A stretch of 64,000 nucleotides of DNA, taken from the NCBI GenBank assembly GCA_014529385.2, contig CM043969.1, positions 68,830,676-68,894,675 of the forward strand, in the 5' to 3' direction. The notes under the pieces were generated by a model. It had not been told where the DNA came from, searched no databases, and saw only the letters and a program-made list of their open reading frames with translations. This stretch comes from Adiantum capillus-veneris. Its lineage: Eukaryota > Streptophyta > Polypodiopsida > Polypodiales > Pteridaceae. Each line of letters begins with the position of its first letter. Position 1 is the first letter of the stretch. The position numbers and the translations under genes are program-made. Of the stretch, positions 46,981-60,465 are shown in pieces.

Positions 46981-47195
46981 GAAATATCTCCCAATTGTCT
47001 CCCTTGCATGAGCTTGAGATTGTGTCGTATCTAACCTTCAACTGATTAACAATTCAAAACTAATAACTAACAAGAGTACAAAGGGGAGTGAAATATCTCC
47101 CAATTGTCTCCCTTGCATGAACTTGAGATTGTGTCTTATCTAACCTTCAATTGATTAACAATTCAAAACTACTAACTCATAGGAGCACAAAGGCA
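46981..47195 (+). repeat. 109-bp tandem duplication
   Basis: GAAATATCTCCCAATTGTCT... occurs at 46981 and 47090 with a few substitutions between the copies. Confidence 0.9.
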
Positions 47196-48224
47196 AGAAA
47201 GTTATGTTAAATTCTTTGCTAGTGAAGGTCTAAGTTGAAATTCTTGCCAAATTTTTTCATAAATGAGGGAGACTTCAAGGGTCTTTTAGACACTTAATGG
47301 AGATTAGCCACTTGACCACTTTGAGCTTGTGATTGGGTACTATGTGTTTGATTGCAAAGCATGGAGTTATTTGGACACGTATGAGTGCTTGCCGTTTGTT
47401 ATGGGTGAGATCGCTATTTGAAATTAAGACATATGCAACTCTAGCTACATGCATCCAAGCATCATTCATGCAGAGATAGGGGCCTAGGAACTCCTTTTTC
47501 TTTGCATGAAAAATTTGGCTATAAAATCTGAAAATTGAAAATTTCCTTCTATGATGACACTCTCTTTTTTATGTTATGTGTGCTAAATCTGCTATATGAT
47601 CATGTGAGCAATGATTTTATATATTTTATTATAATGATCTGTTAAAATCTTTGCATCGATTGCAAGAAGATTGCAAATTTTGTGGATTGTGTGATAAATG
47701 TTAGTCCTTGTTTTGAAGACAAAATTATTTTCTCCAATAATATTGATCTTCTTAAAAGTTAGTTGACCTATGATGAAGAATTTGGATCTATCACTACCAA
47801 ATCTAAGGGGGAGATACATTACTCTATATGTGGCTTCAAAGAGACATGCATTATGAGTTGGAGATACCTCTAGAGAATTACTTTTCTCACTCTATAGATT
47901 CATTTATATGCATGGAAATTAGTCAGTTTATATCCATATAAAGAGAGTTAAAAAGTAACTTCATCTTATGCTCTCTCTCTTTTTCTATGTATGTCAATTG
48001 TGCTATTCAAGAGGAAGGGTGTGGGCATCAATGGTGTGTGTTTTTACTTTGTGAACAAACTAAGTTCATCGCACAAAATCCTGGCTTATGCATGGTTTAG
48101 TGCCTGGCTTAAATGAAAATTCTCTTCACACTAAAAGATAAAACTCTTTTTTAATGCATATGGGCTTCACTTTAGTGACTACCAATGGCGATGCATTCAT
48201 GCTTGATTGAAACAATTGATGCAC
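47196..48224. other. no gene recognised
   Basis: No supported frame. TCTAAGGGGGAGATACATT at about 47803-47821 resembles a polypurine tract next to a lost LTR, but nothing after it confirms this. Confidence 0.45.
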
Positions 48225-49350
48225 CAAAATTGGATTTGAATGTTCATTTTAGTGCTTGATTTGAATGCAAAAAGATCTACATAGCACTAAACATTGAGCT
48301 TGTATAAATGGCATATAGCTTTACACTTTTGATTTCGTGATTGATCATGATTTCTTATAGTTCTTGTGTTGAATGACAAGATGATTACATAGCACCAAAC
48401 ATTGGTCTTTTTTGAAGGGTTGTGGGAACACATGAACATTCATTGATCCATAGGGGTGTCCACATTGCTTTAACTTGTATCACGTGGCTATTAAGCGTCA
48501 ATCACTTTCATTTCACCAAAAGTTGCAACAATTTCTAGGCCATTTGATTGACCAAAAATTGTAAATTTCCATTTGAGCTAGTGTTAGCCAACCTTTTGGG
48601 AGCTTTAAAATGTAAAATTTGTCTTTCAAGAGCCAATTCATTTCGTTTAAAGTTGAATTATTTTTAGCTCATAGCTTGACCTAAAATTGCAAATTTTCAT
48701 TTGAGCTAGTAATCATTCGACTTTTGATCATGCTTGGGAGATTTAAACATTACAAAATGTGCTTCTATAAAAGCATTCTCTCTCTTGTTTTTTGATATAT
48801 ATGTATGCATTTTCTATCCATAGAACAACCTTCCATGTGAGTAATCAAAGGAACTTTTTTTACCCTAGGGGTTTTTCCCTTTGGGAAATTTGGGTATGCA
48901 AGACCTTAGAATGAGGTTTTCATTAAAGTTTTTTGTGTGTTTTGGTTTTTGATAAATGGATTTTTGGAGTTCGTGCATGCTAACACTTGGCTTCAAGAAG
49001 ACTAGAATGCAATTAAATGAATCAAGGGACCTCTATAAAAGATGGATGTTTTGCTCAAGGATGCTCCAAAGAGCCCGATTAGGTGAACTTCTTCCATGCT
49101 TTTCTCTTTGTTTACCTCTACATTCGTACTTGAATCACATGTATACATTCTTACTTGGATCACATGTATTTGCTTCTAGCTATGGCTCCTTTCATTTCCA
49201 AAGCTAGGCATACAATAAACTTATGACACTTGTGAAAGTTAAACACATTAGGATAAGGTGTATTTATGTTAAGCAAAGGTAATTGACCTTGACCTTAGGT
49301 TAGTGTAGGTTTATTTCTTAGTAGCCCTAAATTGCTAATGATCACTTTAA
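48225..49350 (+). repeat. dispersed repeat, plus copy
   Basis: Inverted partner of 22210-23330. Both share the region around ATGCAATTAAATG/ATCAAGGG and AATTGACCTTGACCTTAGGTT. Probably an old element fragment; no domain recognised. Confidence 0.75.
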
Positions 49351-49682
49351 TATTTCTCTTGTTATCATATACATATGGTAGTGATGTGTGTGAACACACT
49401 TAGGACCACCGGGGCATTTTTTCCCTCACTAGGAGGTTTTTCCTCCTTGCATTGTATATACGCCCATCGCTCTAGGGATATCTTATCTTTTCAGCTTTTG
49501 TTTCCACTACAAGCAATACTGCACAAGCTATTTTGTCATTTTGTGCAATTTTTTGTCAATGCCGTTTTTTTTGTATAACAGGTCCCTTAAAGTCTTCTAC
49601 GGTTTGTGCTATATAGCACTTGTTGTTCCCACTTTGTTTCTCCTCTTTTTGGAAATGTTTTACATCGGGTGCATCATTTACC

Positions 49683-50281
49683 ATGGCTGACAACAACACA
49701 GATGGCTGACATTTACTATGGCTGACAACAACACAGATGTGTTCAAGGTTTTCTGCTGAGGATAGATTGGATGGGGATAACTAACCTATGTGGGCTTATA
49801 TGATGCACCATGTTCTAGTGTCAAAGGGCATTTGGAACATTGTGCAAGAAGGCATTGATGTATGTCCTGGTTCTTAGGATGTAGGCAATGTTGAGGACGT
49901 TGCAAGTTTTGGTGGCAGGATTGCTGCTGCTAGAGCTATTTTGCCTATGGTTGAGCAAGCTCGTTGGGATATAAAAGATGCACAGGCTCATGTATTGATC
50001 ACATTGTCTATGAAGTGCACTATTACTCCTCACATTTGTTCAACAAAATTTTCAATTTTACATGGTCTTTATGCAAGTCGCAATGAGGCTAAAATTACAT
50101 TGGTTTGTATAGAGTTGGGGTTAAAGATTATGCATGAGAAAGGTGAAATAAACACTTTCCTTGCTGGTGTCAGGGATATAAATGACAAACTAATTTCTGC
50201 AAGTGGTCATTTTTGGGAGTTTCCTTGTGGTGGAGACTGTTCTTGATGATTTGCCAAATTTGTACTAGATTTTTGCTAGTA
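49683..50281 (+). pseudogene. copia gag pseudogene interrupted by gypsy2
   Basis: Starts MADNNTD, duplicated by a 35-bp tandem repeat (ATGs at 49683 and 49718). Further pieces in changing frames: FSAEDRLDGDN, MWAYMMHHVLVSKGIWNIV, EQARWDIKDAQAHVLITLSM, ILHGLYASRNEAKI, INTFLAGVRDINDKLIS, VLDDLPNLY. This is the plant copia UBN2-type gag order. Stops at several points. The frame is cut at 50281 by the gypsy2 LTR. The 330 bp before it (49351-49682) may be leader or LTR but cannot be delimited. Confidence 0.75.
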
Positions 50282-51852
50282 TGTCATAAAATCTAATATC
50301 TAACCAACCCAAATGATTTTCTCATATTTAACTGATCATTTAATGTGGAAGAATAAATGGGAACAAGGGTTAAGATATAGACTTGTGCCTATAGATATAT
50401 CTCAACATGGGGCCAATGGTAATGGGGTTTAAATGAGAGATGGACTATCAAAGAGCAAGGCTAAACAATGGAGCATAAATACCTTAGGGTTAGCTTCATT
50501 GAAGACCTCCAATAGTTAGTGTAAAAGTCCTTTGATGTTACTTAAGCTAGGACTGAGGGGAACCTGACCCAAGCTTAAGGTTCTTGACATGCCTGATGTG
50601 ATTGAGATGCTTGAGATGCTTGAGGTGCTTGATGATTGAGATACTTGAGGTGCTTGTCATGCTTGAGATGCTAGGGCTGTACTGGAGGTGAGAACACAAC
50701 CCAAGCTTGAGGGGCTTAAGGGCCAAGTTTGTGGTGAGAACTAGGCCCAAGGTTGAGGGGCTTGAGGTGGCATAAAAGTCAAAATGAATCCCTACAAGGA
50801 GGGGTCGAGCCATGCAAGAAGGGGGGTGGTTGCATGACCACTCTCCCTCCCAAAGGGCATCCCTTGCCCAAGGGGCAAGTAGGACATATGTCAAGCACCT
50901 AGCTAGGTTACCCTCATGGTGTGCCTAAAGCCTATTGGTTGGCCTTCCAAGGGGTCCAATGATAATTTATTCGATTTAATTAATTATTTTAGCATTTATC
51001 AAGCCCTCTCTCTCAAAGGGGAAAGGGGGAAACTTGTCCCAAGGCTACCCTTGTTGCTTGGTATGACTCTTGGTTGTGATTGGCTAGGCCTGGAGGGGTC
51101 CAATGAGATTCAAGCATGAGCTACAACCAAAGTAAGTAGGGGGCCTGCTTAGGGGTATACTCTCCCACACACACTCTCATTGTGTGAAGTTCAAAGTGTA
51201 AGAGCTCCCTCTCCTTCTCCAAGCAAGTAGAGAGGTTGAGAGCCTACACCAACACTCTTGGCTATGGAATGCAAATCCAACCAAGAGCCATGCTTCAATG
51301 CTTAAGCTTGCCATCTTCTCCATCTTCATTACTATGCTATTATCTATGCTAGCAAGAAGAGTGATGATAAGTGAGGAATTGGTTCTTTCTCCTATGAAAT
51401 GTTTTTTCTTCCTCTTCCCTACCCTAATCCCCTGCTAGCTCTCTCCACCTTCAAAGGTGTTTGAGGTCTTGGGACTGAGGCTTGGGATAGTTAATGATTT
51501 CCACAAAGTTTATGTTATGCTTGTGATGCATGAATCTTTCCATCTTCATTGCATCACCTAGGTCACAAGGACCACAAAGATTGTATTGTAACAAGTCTCT
51601 GTTGATAGAAGAAACCATAATAAAAATGCCTATTGGAGGGGGGACCGGCTCCACATAAATCCGATCCTCAATTTTTGTCATGTTCTCTAAATTCTCTCTC
51701 TTGAAAAAGTATTGTTCATGCCCAGTTAACTAAATGCTATGTTTATGTTGCTACCATCAATTATGTTCACCCACTATGCTCACAAAGTAGTTTCACAAAA
51801 GTACTCTCTTTAATTTCCGCTACTCTCAAGTTAATAGGCCAATTCTATTACA
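50282..51852 (+). repeat. gypsy2 5' LTR
   Basis: 1571 bp, TGTCATAAAATC...CTATTACA. Related to gypsy1 LTRs throughout, with a rearranged TTGAGGTGCTTG block (50571-50770). Inserted in a copia gag. Confidence 0.93.
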
Positions 51853-52266
51853 TTGGTATCAGAGCATTTGGTTTCTCTTTTCATGCTTAAGAAGAGAAGT
51901 CCTTAAGTAGCCTATAAATGGTTGATTTTTTAAATTATATTAGGGTAAGTGGAACTGGGATCTATTATCTGTTTCGTTGAGCCCACTATGTGGGATATGG
52001 TGCACACCTTGGGAGATTTGGACTTAATAATGGAGTCTTTTGAGACTTGCCTACGTCTTTACCACTATTGAGCCATAAGAAGTCCAAAAGGAGCTAGCTA
52101 TCGGCAACTTTGTTGTCTTAGACCTACTCCACTACCCTCTATAATTAACCTCTTTGAGTTGTGGGTGTGGATACTTAAGAGCCAATATTCAAAGGCTAAG
52201 AGGAGTGGCAACTAAGGTTTTGAATTGCCAAAGCATACACTAAGTATGTACACAAATTTTGTTAAC
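51853..52266 (+). other. gypsy2 primer binding site and leader
   Basis: TTGGTATCAGAGCA at 51853-51866 is identical to the gypsy1 site. The leader is about 400 bp and aligns with 2525-2925. Confidence 0.85.
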
Positions 52267-53795
52267 ATGACTGAGAATAATCAAGAGACTAGAATGAACA
52301 TTGATAGCTTTGATTTTTCACATGAAGGTGCTAATGATGATGTCTCCATGTTTGTTAATTATCTCGTTACTAGGTTGCTTGAAGCTATGGGAAACCCTGC
52401 TTTGCAAGCTAAAGTTACTCAACAGCTTTGCGCTTATGGAATTTCCCTTCCTCTCCAAGAGGAGAGAGAGCTTAGGAGGCCTCTTGAAGAGACCCCCAAA
52501 AAAAGACACTCTCCCATACGAGAGGAGTAATCCAAAGAGCAAGAAAGCAATAAAAATTTAAGTTTCTCTGAAGATGTGGCTCCACAAAGATGGTGGTCTA
52601 GACAATTGCCAACTCCTCCCATGAGGAAAAGATCAACACACAGTCCTTCTCCTCATTGTTTTGAAAGGGAAGAGAGGAAACAAAGGAAACAAAGGGCAAG
52701 AAAGAGGTCACCCTCTTCTCCTTCCTCCTCTTCCGATGAAAGCTATGAATATTCTCCTAGAGAATACAGGAGAGGAGGACATCGCAAATCCTACCCTGCA
52801 TGGCAAAGGTCACAAAAGCTAAAGAAGTTCAAAGAGGGAGGAAACAGTATCTCTTTTCTCACCTATGATGGCACCTTTGGTGCTACCGACAAAGTGTTGG
52901 CCTTCATCCAGCAATTTGATGTGGCCTTTGAAGACGAGGGCTTCACGGAGTCCTCCAAGCTACACCATGTAGCTATGCACTTCCAAAAATCATCTTGTCA
53001 ACGGTGGGCTAGCCTTTGTGGCAATGGTGAAGCCCCTAAGACATGGAAAACTCTATGAGTTTCCATCATGAAGCAATTCTGTACAAGCGATGCAAAGGAC
53101 AAAGTGCTTACCAAATGGTGCAGCTTGAAGCTTCTCTCTCATGAGTCTATCCACAAGTATGTAGAAAGCTTTGGGATTTACATCTCAAGGCTACTGTCTT
53201 TCAAAAGATAGACTTCACCGAGAAAAAGCAACAATTTTGTGCGGGACTACCTGAAGAGATGGCCAAAAACGTCAACTCTCAATGGCCTAGTTCTATCATC
53301 AAAGTAATCCATCACACCATGGTTGCCTCACGCATCAATTTCCAACAAGGGGCTAGACGAAATGTCAAGCCCATGGAAAACAAAGATAAAAATGATACAA
53401 AGGGAAAAACCAATGCTCAAAATTCTTCCCAAGGCATTTCCAACAACAACACCAACAATCGGTCCAAGGAGAAGGGAGTTTACAAAGGTAAAAAAAAAAC
53501 TCTCTCCTGAAGATCTTGAAGCTTTTTGCAAGGACCATAAGTGTTTCAAGTGTGGGGAGCACGGACATGGCTATCGTTCTTGCCCCAAGAAGAATGCTCG
53601 CAATGAGAATCCTAGGGCTTCCACCATCAAAGCTCCAAAAGAGGATGCTCATTGCAAAGGATCATCAATTTTCTATGCTTGGGGAAAGGTAAGGGAGCAT
53701 GATGCCTTCATCTTGTTTAACCCTGGTCCCTGGCTCTACTCACAACTTCATATCAACGGAGTTGGCCACCAAATTGGGCATTCAAGCTTTTGAGA
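52267..53795 (+). pseudogene. gypsy2 gag, broken
   Basis: ATG at 52267 (MTENNQETRMNIDSF). CAA is kept at the codon that is TAA in gypsy1, but TAA occurs at 52528-52530, TGA at 53056-53058 where gypsy1 has CGA, and frameshifts lie near 53170 and 53495 (extra A in a run). The gag core (FGATDKVLAFIQQFDVAF) and knuckle CFKCGEHGHGYRSC are legible. The protease start reads ILFNPGP, losing the catalytic Asp. Confidence 0.88.
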
Positions 53796-55486
53796 TGGGA
53801 GTTATGTAACGGTTGACACAACTTTCAAGGGACAATAAGGCTCCGTTACTCCCTTGATTGGGAAGTTGAGGCTTCATGTTCAAAGCTATGTCGACAAAGA
53901 AGACTTTTTCATCTCTCCTCTCCAACATGAGGATGCTATCCTAGGGGCTCCATGGTTTGATCACATGGCTGCCAAAATGAAGTTCCTTGAAAGGAGAATC
54001 TACTTCACCTACATGCGAAGGAACATGTATATAGATGCTAGTGAGTGTGGTCGCGCTATTCCACTTGTAAATCCTCTTGCTTTTGATAAATCAATGAAGA
54101 GATCAGTTTCGATCAAATGTAAATGGTAGGAATCAAGAAGAGTTAGACTTGTCTAATTTTCTAAAAGGATTCCAAGATGTATTCATCGATTATATCCCTA
54201 TGGACTTACCTCCAAAATGAGGGGATGATGACCATCAAATTGAGCTCCTTCCAAGAATCTCACCACCTAACAAGCCTCCTTATTGAGTCTTTCAAGCTCA
54301 ACAGGAGGAGATCATGAGGCAAGTACAGGAATTGGTAGACAAAGGGATGGTGAGTCCTAGTTTCTCTCCCTTTTGTTCTCCAGTTCTTTTGGTGCAAAAG
54401 AAAGATGGTACATACCGTATGTGTGTAGACTATCGAGCACTAAACCATATTACTATCAAAAATAGATTTCCCGTGCCTTGGGTAGAAGATCTGTTTGATA
54501 AACTACAAGGCTCTACCTACTTTAGTAGGATTGGCCTTGAAAGTGGCTATCATCAAATAAGGATAGTTGATGAAGATATCCTAAAGACCACGTTTTGTAT
54601 AACGTTTTCCCTCTACGAATATCTAGTCATGCCTTTTGGCTTGACTAATGCACCAGCTACGTTCAATCATCTATGGAAAAACTCTTTAGACCTTATCGCA
54701 AATTCACTTGAGTGTTCTTTGATGATATCATCATCTACTCCAAGTATTTAAAGGAACATAAGCAACATCTCCAAGTGATTATTCAAGCATTGAGGGAGAA
54801 CAAGCTTTTTCTCAACCAGAAGAAAAGCGAATTTTTCCTTCAAGAGATTCGATACCTAGGTCATATTATCTCTCAAGATGGTATCCATATGGATCCATTG
54901 AAGTTAGAGGTAATAAAAGCATGGCCTAATCCAAGGAATCTACATCAGTTAAGAAGCTTTATTGGTATGTACGCATACTATAGATGCTTCATAGCAAAAT
55001 TTTCTGAAATAGGGGACCACTACATGACTTAACTAAGAAGAACGTTAAGTATGTATGGACTACTAAGGAGCTAAATGAATTTTGATAAGCTCAAAGAAAA
55101 TATTACCTCCCAACCAGTCCTCATGCTTCTGGATCTCTCAAAGCCATTTGAGGTCCAATGTGATGCTTGTGGTGATTTCCTTGAAGCAATTTTGCTTCAA
55201 GAAGGGCATTCCATAGCACAATACCAATGAACGAGTCTTGGGAATTTATGAAAAAGATCTTTTAGCTGTTCTACATGCCCTAGACACATGGAAGCACTGC
55301 TTATTGGGGACTCCATTTATTCTACAAACCGACCATCAAAGTCTCAAGTATTTCATGACACAAAACAAGCTTTTCAACAAACAAATGAGGTGGGAAAATT
55401 TTGTTTTGCAATTCAATTTCCATATTGCTCACGTTGCTGGTAAGCACAATCAAATGGCCAATGCACTTGACCAAAATTTAATGTAG
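53796..55486 (+). pseudogene. gypsy2 protease, reverse transcriptase, RNase H, broken
   Basis: Aligns with gypsy1 4450-6220. Stops include TAA 53836-53838 (CAA in gypsy1), TGA 54218-54220 and 54284-54286 (both CGA in gypsy1). Reverse transcriptase still shows YRMCVDYRALNHITIKN, GYHQIRI and MPFGLTNAPATFN, then a frameshift, then FFDDIIIYSK. RNase H shows CDACGDFL and ADAL-like remnants with further frameshifts near 55020-55230. Confidence 0.9.
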
Positions 55487-56962
55487 TGTCTATAGATACT
55501 CACAAAAATTTGTCTTCTATGATAGATGAGTATTGTACTAACCCTGACTTTAGAGACATACTGTCAGCCCTTGCTTTGGGGAAAAAAGAGGAACCATTCA
55601 CCTTGCAAGATGGTTACCTTCTCCACGGCAATAGGCTATGTATTACACATTCCCTTTGTGAGAAAGTTATATATGAATCCCATGCTCCTCCCTATGCGGG
55701 GCATAGAGGCATTCAACCTACTCTCGAAGGAGTAGAAACGTACTTCTATGGCGTACCATGAAAGTGGACATACAAGAGTATGTTTCAAAATGTGTAGTAT
55801 GCTAAAAGACTAAGTATGACAGAGGGAAGCAACCTCGATTACTCCAACCATTGCCTATCCCAAATTCACCATGGGAGAGTATATCCATGCATCTCATCTT
55901 TGGACTACCTAAGTGTATCCATGGGAATACGGGAATATGGACAATAATGGATAGGTTTAGCAAGCAAGCACACTTTATTCCTTTCAAAAAGACTATTAAG
56001 GCACACCAAATGGCAACTCTCTTCATAACACAGATTTTTAAACACCATGGATTACCAACATCCATCGTGTCAGATAGATATCATAGAGTGACCAGTAATT
56101 TTTGGAAGGGTCTCTTTGAAAATATAGGAACAAGATTGAATTTCTCTTCAGCCTATCACCCACAAACGGATGGCCAAAGTGAGACAGCCAATCTTACGAT
56201 ACTCAATCTATTAAAGACTTAGGTTATAGAAGTAGATCAACGCTCACAATGGGAAAAGTAGTTACCTCTTGTAGAGTATGGCTACAATAATAATGTATAT
56301 ATCTCTACGGGAAAAGCACCTTTTGAGATCATAGAGGGAAGACCAAAAAGTACATTGCTACTCAAAGTACATGGGAAGATCTTTGCTGCAAATGAGTATA
56401 GCGGTGACCTACAAGAATCTTTTCAAAAGATTAAAGAGGCTATATCCATCTCTCAACAAAGGAAAAAAGCTATTGTTGACAAGCACAAAAGGGTCTTTAA
56501 GTTCAAAGAAAATGATTGGATTTTACTTAAGTTTCCTAAGGCTCGATTAAGGAAAATGACAAGAAAAAATCCTACAGTCCATCAAAAGTATTATGCTAAG
56601 ATAGAAAAAAGATACTATGGTCCTTTCCAAATCTTGAAACCTATCAATGAGATGGCTTATCAGCTCAAGTTTCCCAACCATTGGCTCATACACAATGCTT
56701 TTCATGTGAGCCTACTCAAGCCCTACAAATGAGAGCCACCAAGTGAACCAATTATTGAAGACCCTCCCAAATTTGAAGACCAAGAAGAGGTGCTACAACC
56801 CAAAGCTATTCTTCGGCATGAATACAAGGTACTATGACATGGTAAAAGATTATCTGCGGTCTCATATTAAGTTCAAAAATTATCCTTTTGAAGATGCTAG
56901 ATGGATGCAAGGAATAAAGCTATTACAAACATGGTCAATGCTTACAATGCTACATTAGAGTA
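55487..56962 (+). pseudogene. gypsy2 integrase and chromodomain-like end, broken
   Basis: Pieces: ESHAPPYAGHRGIQPTLEG (zinc site), SMHLIFGLPK with His where gypsy1 has the first catalytic Asp, SDRYHRVTSNFW, SAYHPQTDGQSETAN. Stops at 56220 (TAG), 56730 (TGA) and 56835-56837 (TGA from CGA). The C-terminus still reads IKFKNYPFEDARWMQG, the chromodomain-like segment. Confidence 0.9.
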
Positions 56963-57322
56963 AGAAAATGTACAAATTTCTTTTAAAATGACCCACATTT
57001 TTGTCTTATAAGACTAGTTCTCTTTTTAATTGTGCACAAATTTAAATAGTATACATGCTTAGAATCATATTTGTGATGATGATGTCTCTCAAACACCAAG
57101 AAGAATTTATCATTCTACTTTGGGAAATAAAATGGATTGAAGAGCAAACATGCTTGCGACAGCTATGTCTCCCAAGCACCAAATGGATTGGTCATTTATC
57201 TTGGAAAGATGTCGTTGGGTAAAAAGGGATCCTCTACCCGCTAAGTAAGACTGACTAATGACTAAGGATTTGTCTCTTCTACCTCATACTCGAGGACGAC
57301 TATGAATTCAAGAGAGAGGTAA
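56963..57322 (+). other. gypsy2 3' non-coding region and polypurine tract
   Basis: Aligns with gypsy1 7708-8066; ends CAAGAGAGAGGTAA just before the LTR. Confidence 0.75.
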
Positions 57323-58496
57323 TGTCATAAAATCTAATATCTAACCAACCCAAATGATTTTCTTATATTAAACTGATCATTTAATGTGGGAGAATAAACG
57401 GGAAAAAGGGTTAGGATATAGATAAGTGCTATAGATCTATCTCAACACGGGGCCAATGGTAATGGGGCCCAAATGAGAGACGGTCTATCAAAGAGCAAGG
57501 CTAACCAATGGAGCATAAATACCTTAGGGTTACTTCATTGAAGACCTCCAATATAGTTAGTGCAAAAGTCCTTTGGCCTTAGGCTAGGGCTGAGCTTGAG
57601 GTGGGAACCCGACCCAAGCTTAAGGTGCTTGACATGCCTGATGATTGAGATGCTTGAGGTGCTTGTCATGCTTGAGTTGTTAGGGTTGTAATTGAGATGA
57701 GAACCCAACCCAAGCTTGAGGGGCTTGAGGTGGCATAAAATTCAAATGAATCCCTACAAGGAGAGGGCGAGCCATGCTAGAAGGGGGGGTGGTTGCTTGA
57801 CCACTCTGTGTCCCAAAGGGCACCCCTTGCCCAAGGGGCAAGTAGGACACATGCCAAGCCCCTAGCTAGGTTAGCCTCGTGCTGTGCTAAAGACTATTGG
57901 TTGGCCTTACAAGGGTTCCAATGATAATTTAATGGATTTAAATAATTATTTAGCATTTATTAAGCCCTCTATCTCAAGGGGGAAAGGGGGACACTTGTCT
58001 CAAGACTACCTTATTGCTTGGTATTCCTCTTGCTTGTGATTGGCTAGAGGGGTCCAATGAGCTTCAAGCATGAGCTACAAGGGGGGGTCGACCAAAGAAA
58101 GTAGGGGGCCTGCTTAGGGGGTATACTCTCCCACACACACTCTCATTGTGTGAAGTGCAAAGTGTAAGAGCTCCCTCTCCTTCTCCAAGCAAGTAGAGAG
58201 GTTGAGAGACTACACCAACACTCTTGGCTATGGAATACACATCCAACCAAGAGCCATGCTTGAATGCTTAAGCTTGCCATATTCTCCATCTTCATTACTA
58301 TGTTATTATGTATGTTAGCAAGAAGAGTGATGATAAGTGAGGAACTAGGTCTTTCTCCTATAAAATGTTTCTCTTCCTCTTCCCTACCCTCATCCCCTGC
58401 TAGCTCTCTCCACTTGCGAAGTTGTTTGAGGTCTTGGGACTGAGGCTTGGGATAGGTAATTATTTCCACAAAGTTTATGTTATTCTTGTGATTCAT
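57323..58496 (+). repeat. gypsy2 3' LTR, first part
   Basis: Aligns with the 5' LTR to TTGTGATTCAT. The last five bases (58492-58496, TTCAT) are the duplication made by the next insertion. Resumes at 63740. Confidence 0.92.
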
Positions 58497-59459
58497 TGTG
58501 AGATCCCCAACCAACCAATACCAAGATCAGGATGGGATCCTTGACAGGTCTCTAGGTCTGATAAAAATCAGAGTCTCTAAACAAGAAAAATCCAAGGAAT
58601 AGACCTTTACCATTGACAATGGCTTGGGTCTATAGCCTTAGCAGAAGACCTAGTCCTATCTCGCAGCGAAAACGAGACAACATATTAAAAGTCCAAAATA
58701 CTATTTCGGCCCTATAACTTCCACAAATTTGGGCTAAGGTATCCTCAACCAACGCTTTTTCCCCCCTAACATATGTGATGACATAGCCGCTGGTGGACTC
58801 CTCTTCCAAGTGAAGATGTTTCCAAACGTTTTTAGTGCGCAGGAATGGATAGTTAGCTGACTAATCAGGTCCACCCGTCCATGATTGACAACCTTAGTCA
58901 ATCCCCACTTACCACCCCGCACTCACACATGATTCATTTCTTACTTAATCACTACCACATTCGTATCACAATTAAAAATAATGACTCCTTTTATCCTTCA
59001 TAACCAGATTTCATTAAAACAGCCCTTGAAGACAGTATCGAAAACATTCTTTTTGCAAACAGACATCTTTAAACTTAAGATAGGGTACTGTCAATCAAAA
59101 CACTGTCCATAATAACCATGACCAATACTCTTCTAGTCTGAAGATCACCTAAGGGTGAAAAAACGGCACCCATTCCTTATTCACAATCCGGAGCGGATAA
59201 ACCCCCACCCAAGGTTCCGGGTGCCCATACAATCGGGCGGCTCCCCTAGGATAAAAAATGGTATCCTAACTTATGTAGAAACATCAAGACATGACACGGA
59301 GTAGAAACTCAATGTTCATGGGGGTAACCGACTTATCAGTGGCTGGAAAGCCATCATTATCATCAATTTATACCAAGGAGTCGGAGATGTCTTGAGACAA
59401 GCTATCTTAAGGATGATCAATCATATCTTTTCTAATGCAACCAGTTTTAACCCAAACAA

Positions 59460-60143
59460 TGTTAAGTATGGAGCTTGATTTACCCCTTGTAATTTTTTGT
59501 GGTAAAAACGTACATTTGTAAGGCCCCCATTATGAGGAGAAGCCATCGTACGTGAAGGAAAATCACTCGCAGGAAATAAAACTCACTCGGCTGAAAACCA
59601 AAAAATTTTACGGCCAAAAATTCAGGGGTAACTTTAGGGGCCTCGGGGGCGGAAGCCCCCGAGACTTCTTTTTTCCTTCATCAAAATATTCCTTTTCGCC
59701 GGAATATTACGGCCGGACGGTGGCCGGAAAGTGGTCGAAAAACGACTAGTCAGTTGGCCGGTGGCCGGTGGTCGAAAGTCAATAGCCGATGGCCGGTGGC
59801 CGAATTCAAAAGTGGACTTGTCTTCTCACGGGCAGCCACACATGGGCGGATTGGATGGTCCGATTTGGACTTATCTACACAAGGGCGGCTACACATGGCT
59901 CCCTCCCATGAGAGAGGGTAGCCCTTTTGGCCTATAAAAGGAGGCCATTTCTACACACATGATATAGGGTGAAGTTGATGCAACAAGGAGAGTGTGAGGT
60001 GGTGAGAGTGAAGCAAGGCGGGAGCTCTATTAAGGGTATAATCCCTTTGTAAACTACTTCTTGTTCTGAAGTACTAAAGCCATTGAGTGTCTACTTTCCC
60101 GTGGACGTAGCCCACATTGGGTGAACCATGTATATCGTGTGTA

Positions 60144-60184
<41 letters not shown>

Positions 60185-60270
60185 CTCTATAATCTGTTGT
60201 GTGTGAAATCTATCTCTCTCCATTAAGTAATCTACTCAATATCTATTTAGCTACGTCATATTTCCTAACA
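59460..60270 (+). repeat. solo LTR of the copia2 family
   Basis: 811 bp, TGTTAAGTATGG...CCTAACA, TSD AACAA at 59455-59459 and 60271-60275. Aligns with the copia2 5' LTR, including TATA box (59933-59939) and a perfect 9-bp hairpin CTCGGGGGC, loop GGAA, GCCCCCGAG (59642-59663). Carries an extra TA microsatellite (about 60161-60183). A single LTR with intact TSD results from recombination between the two LTRs of a former full element. Confidence 0.95.
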
Positions 60271-60465
60271 AACAATTCTTTCCTACATTATAAACAAATG
60301 CACGTTGGAATTTACCTTTCGTTTTTGGTCAATTATTCCTTTCCTGATTCTCTCACTCCTTACGTATGCAATGCTAACTTATAAAAAAAGTTAAACTATT
60401 TCAAGACTTAATTGAATAATAGGGACCCACCTGGGACTGATCGGCCATCTTCTGCTGCACTGACG

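Noticed and set aside
47803..47821. Polypurine tract of another copia element
   Set aside because: AAGGGGGAGAT resembles one, but no LTR start or partner LTR follows.
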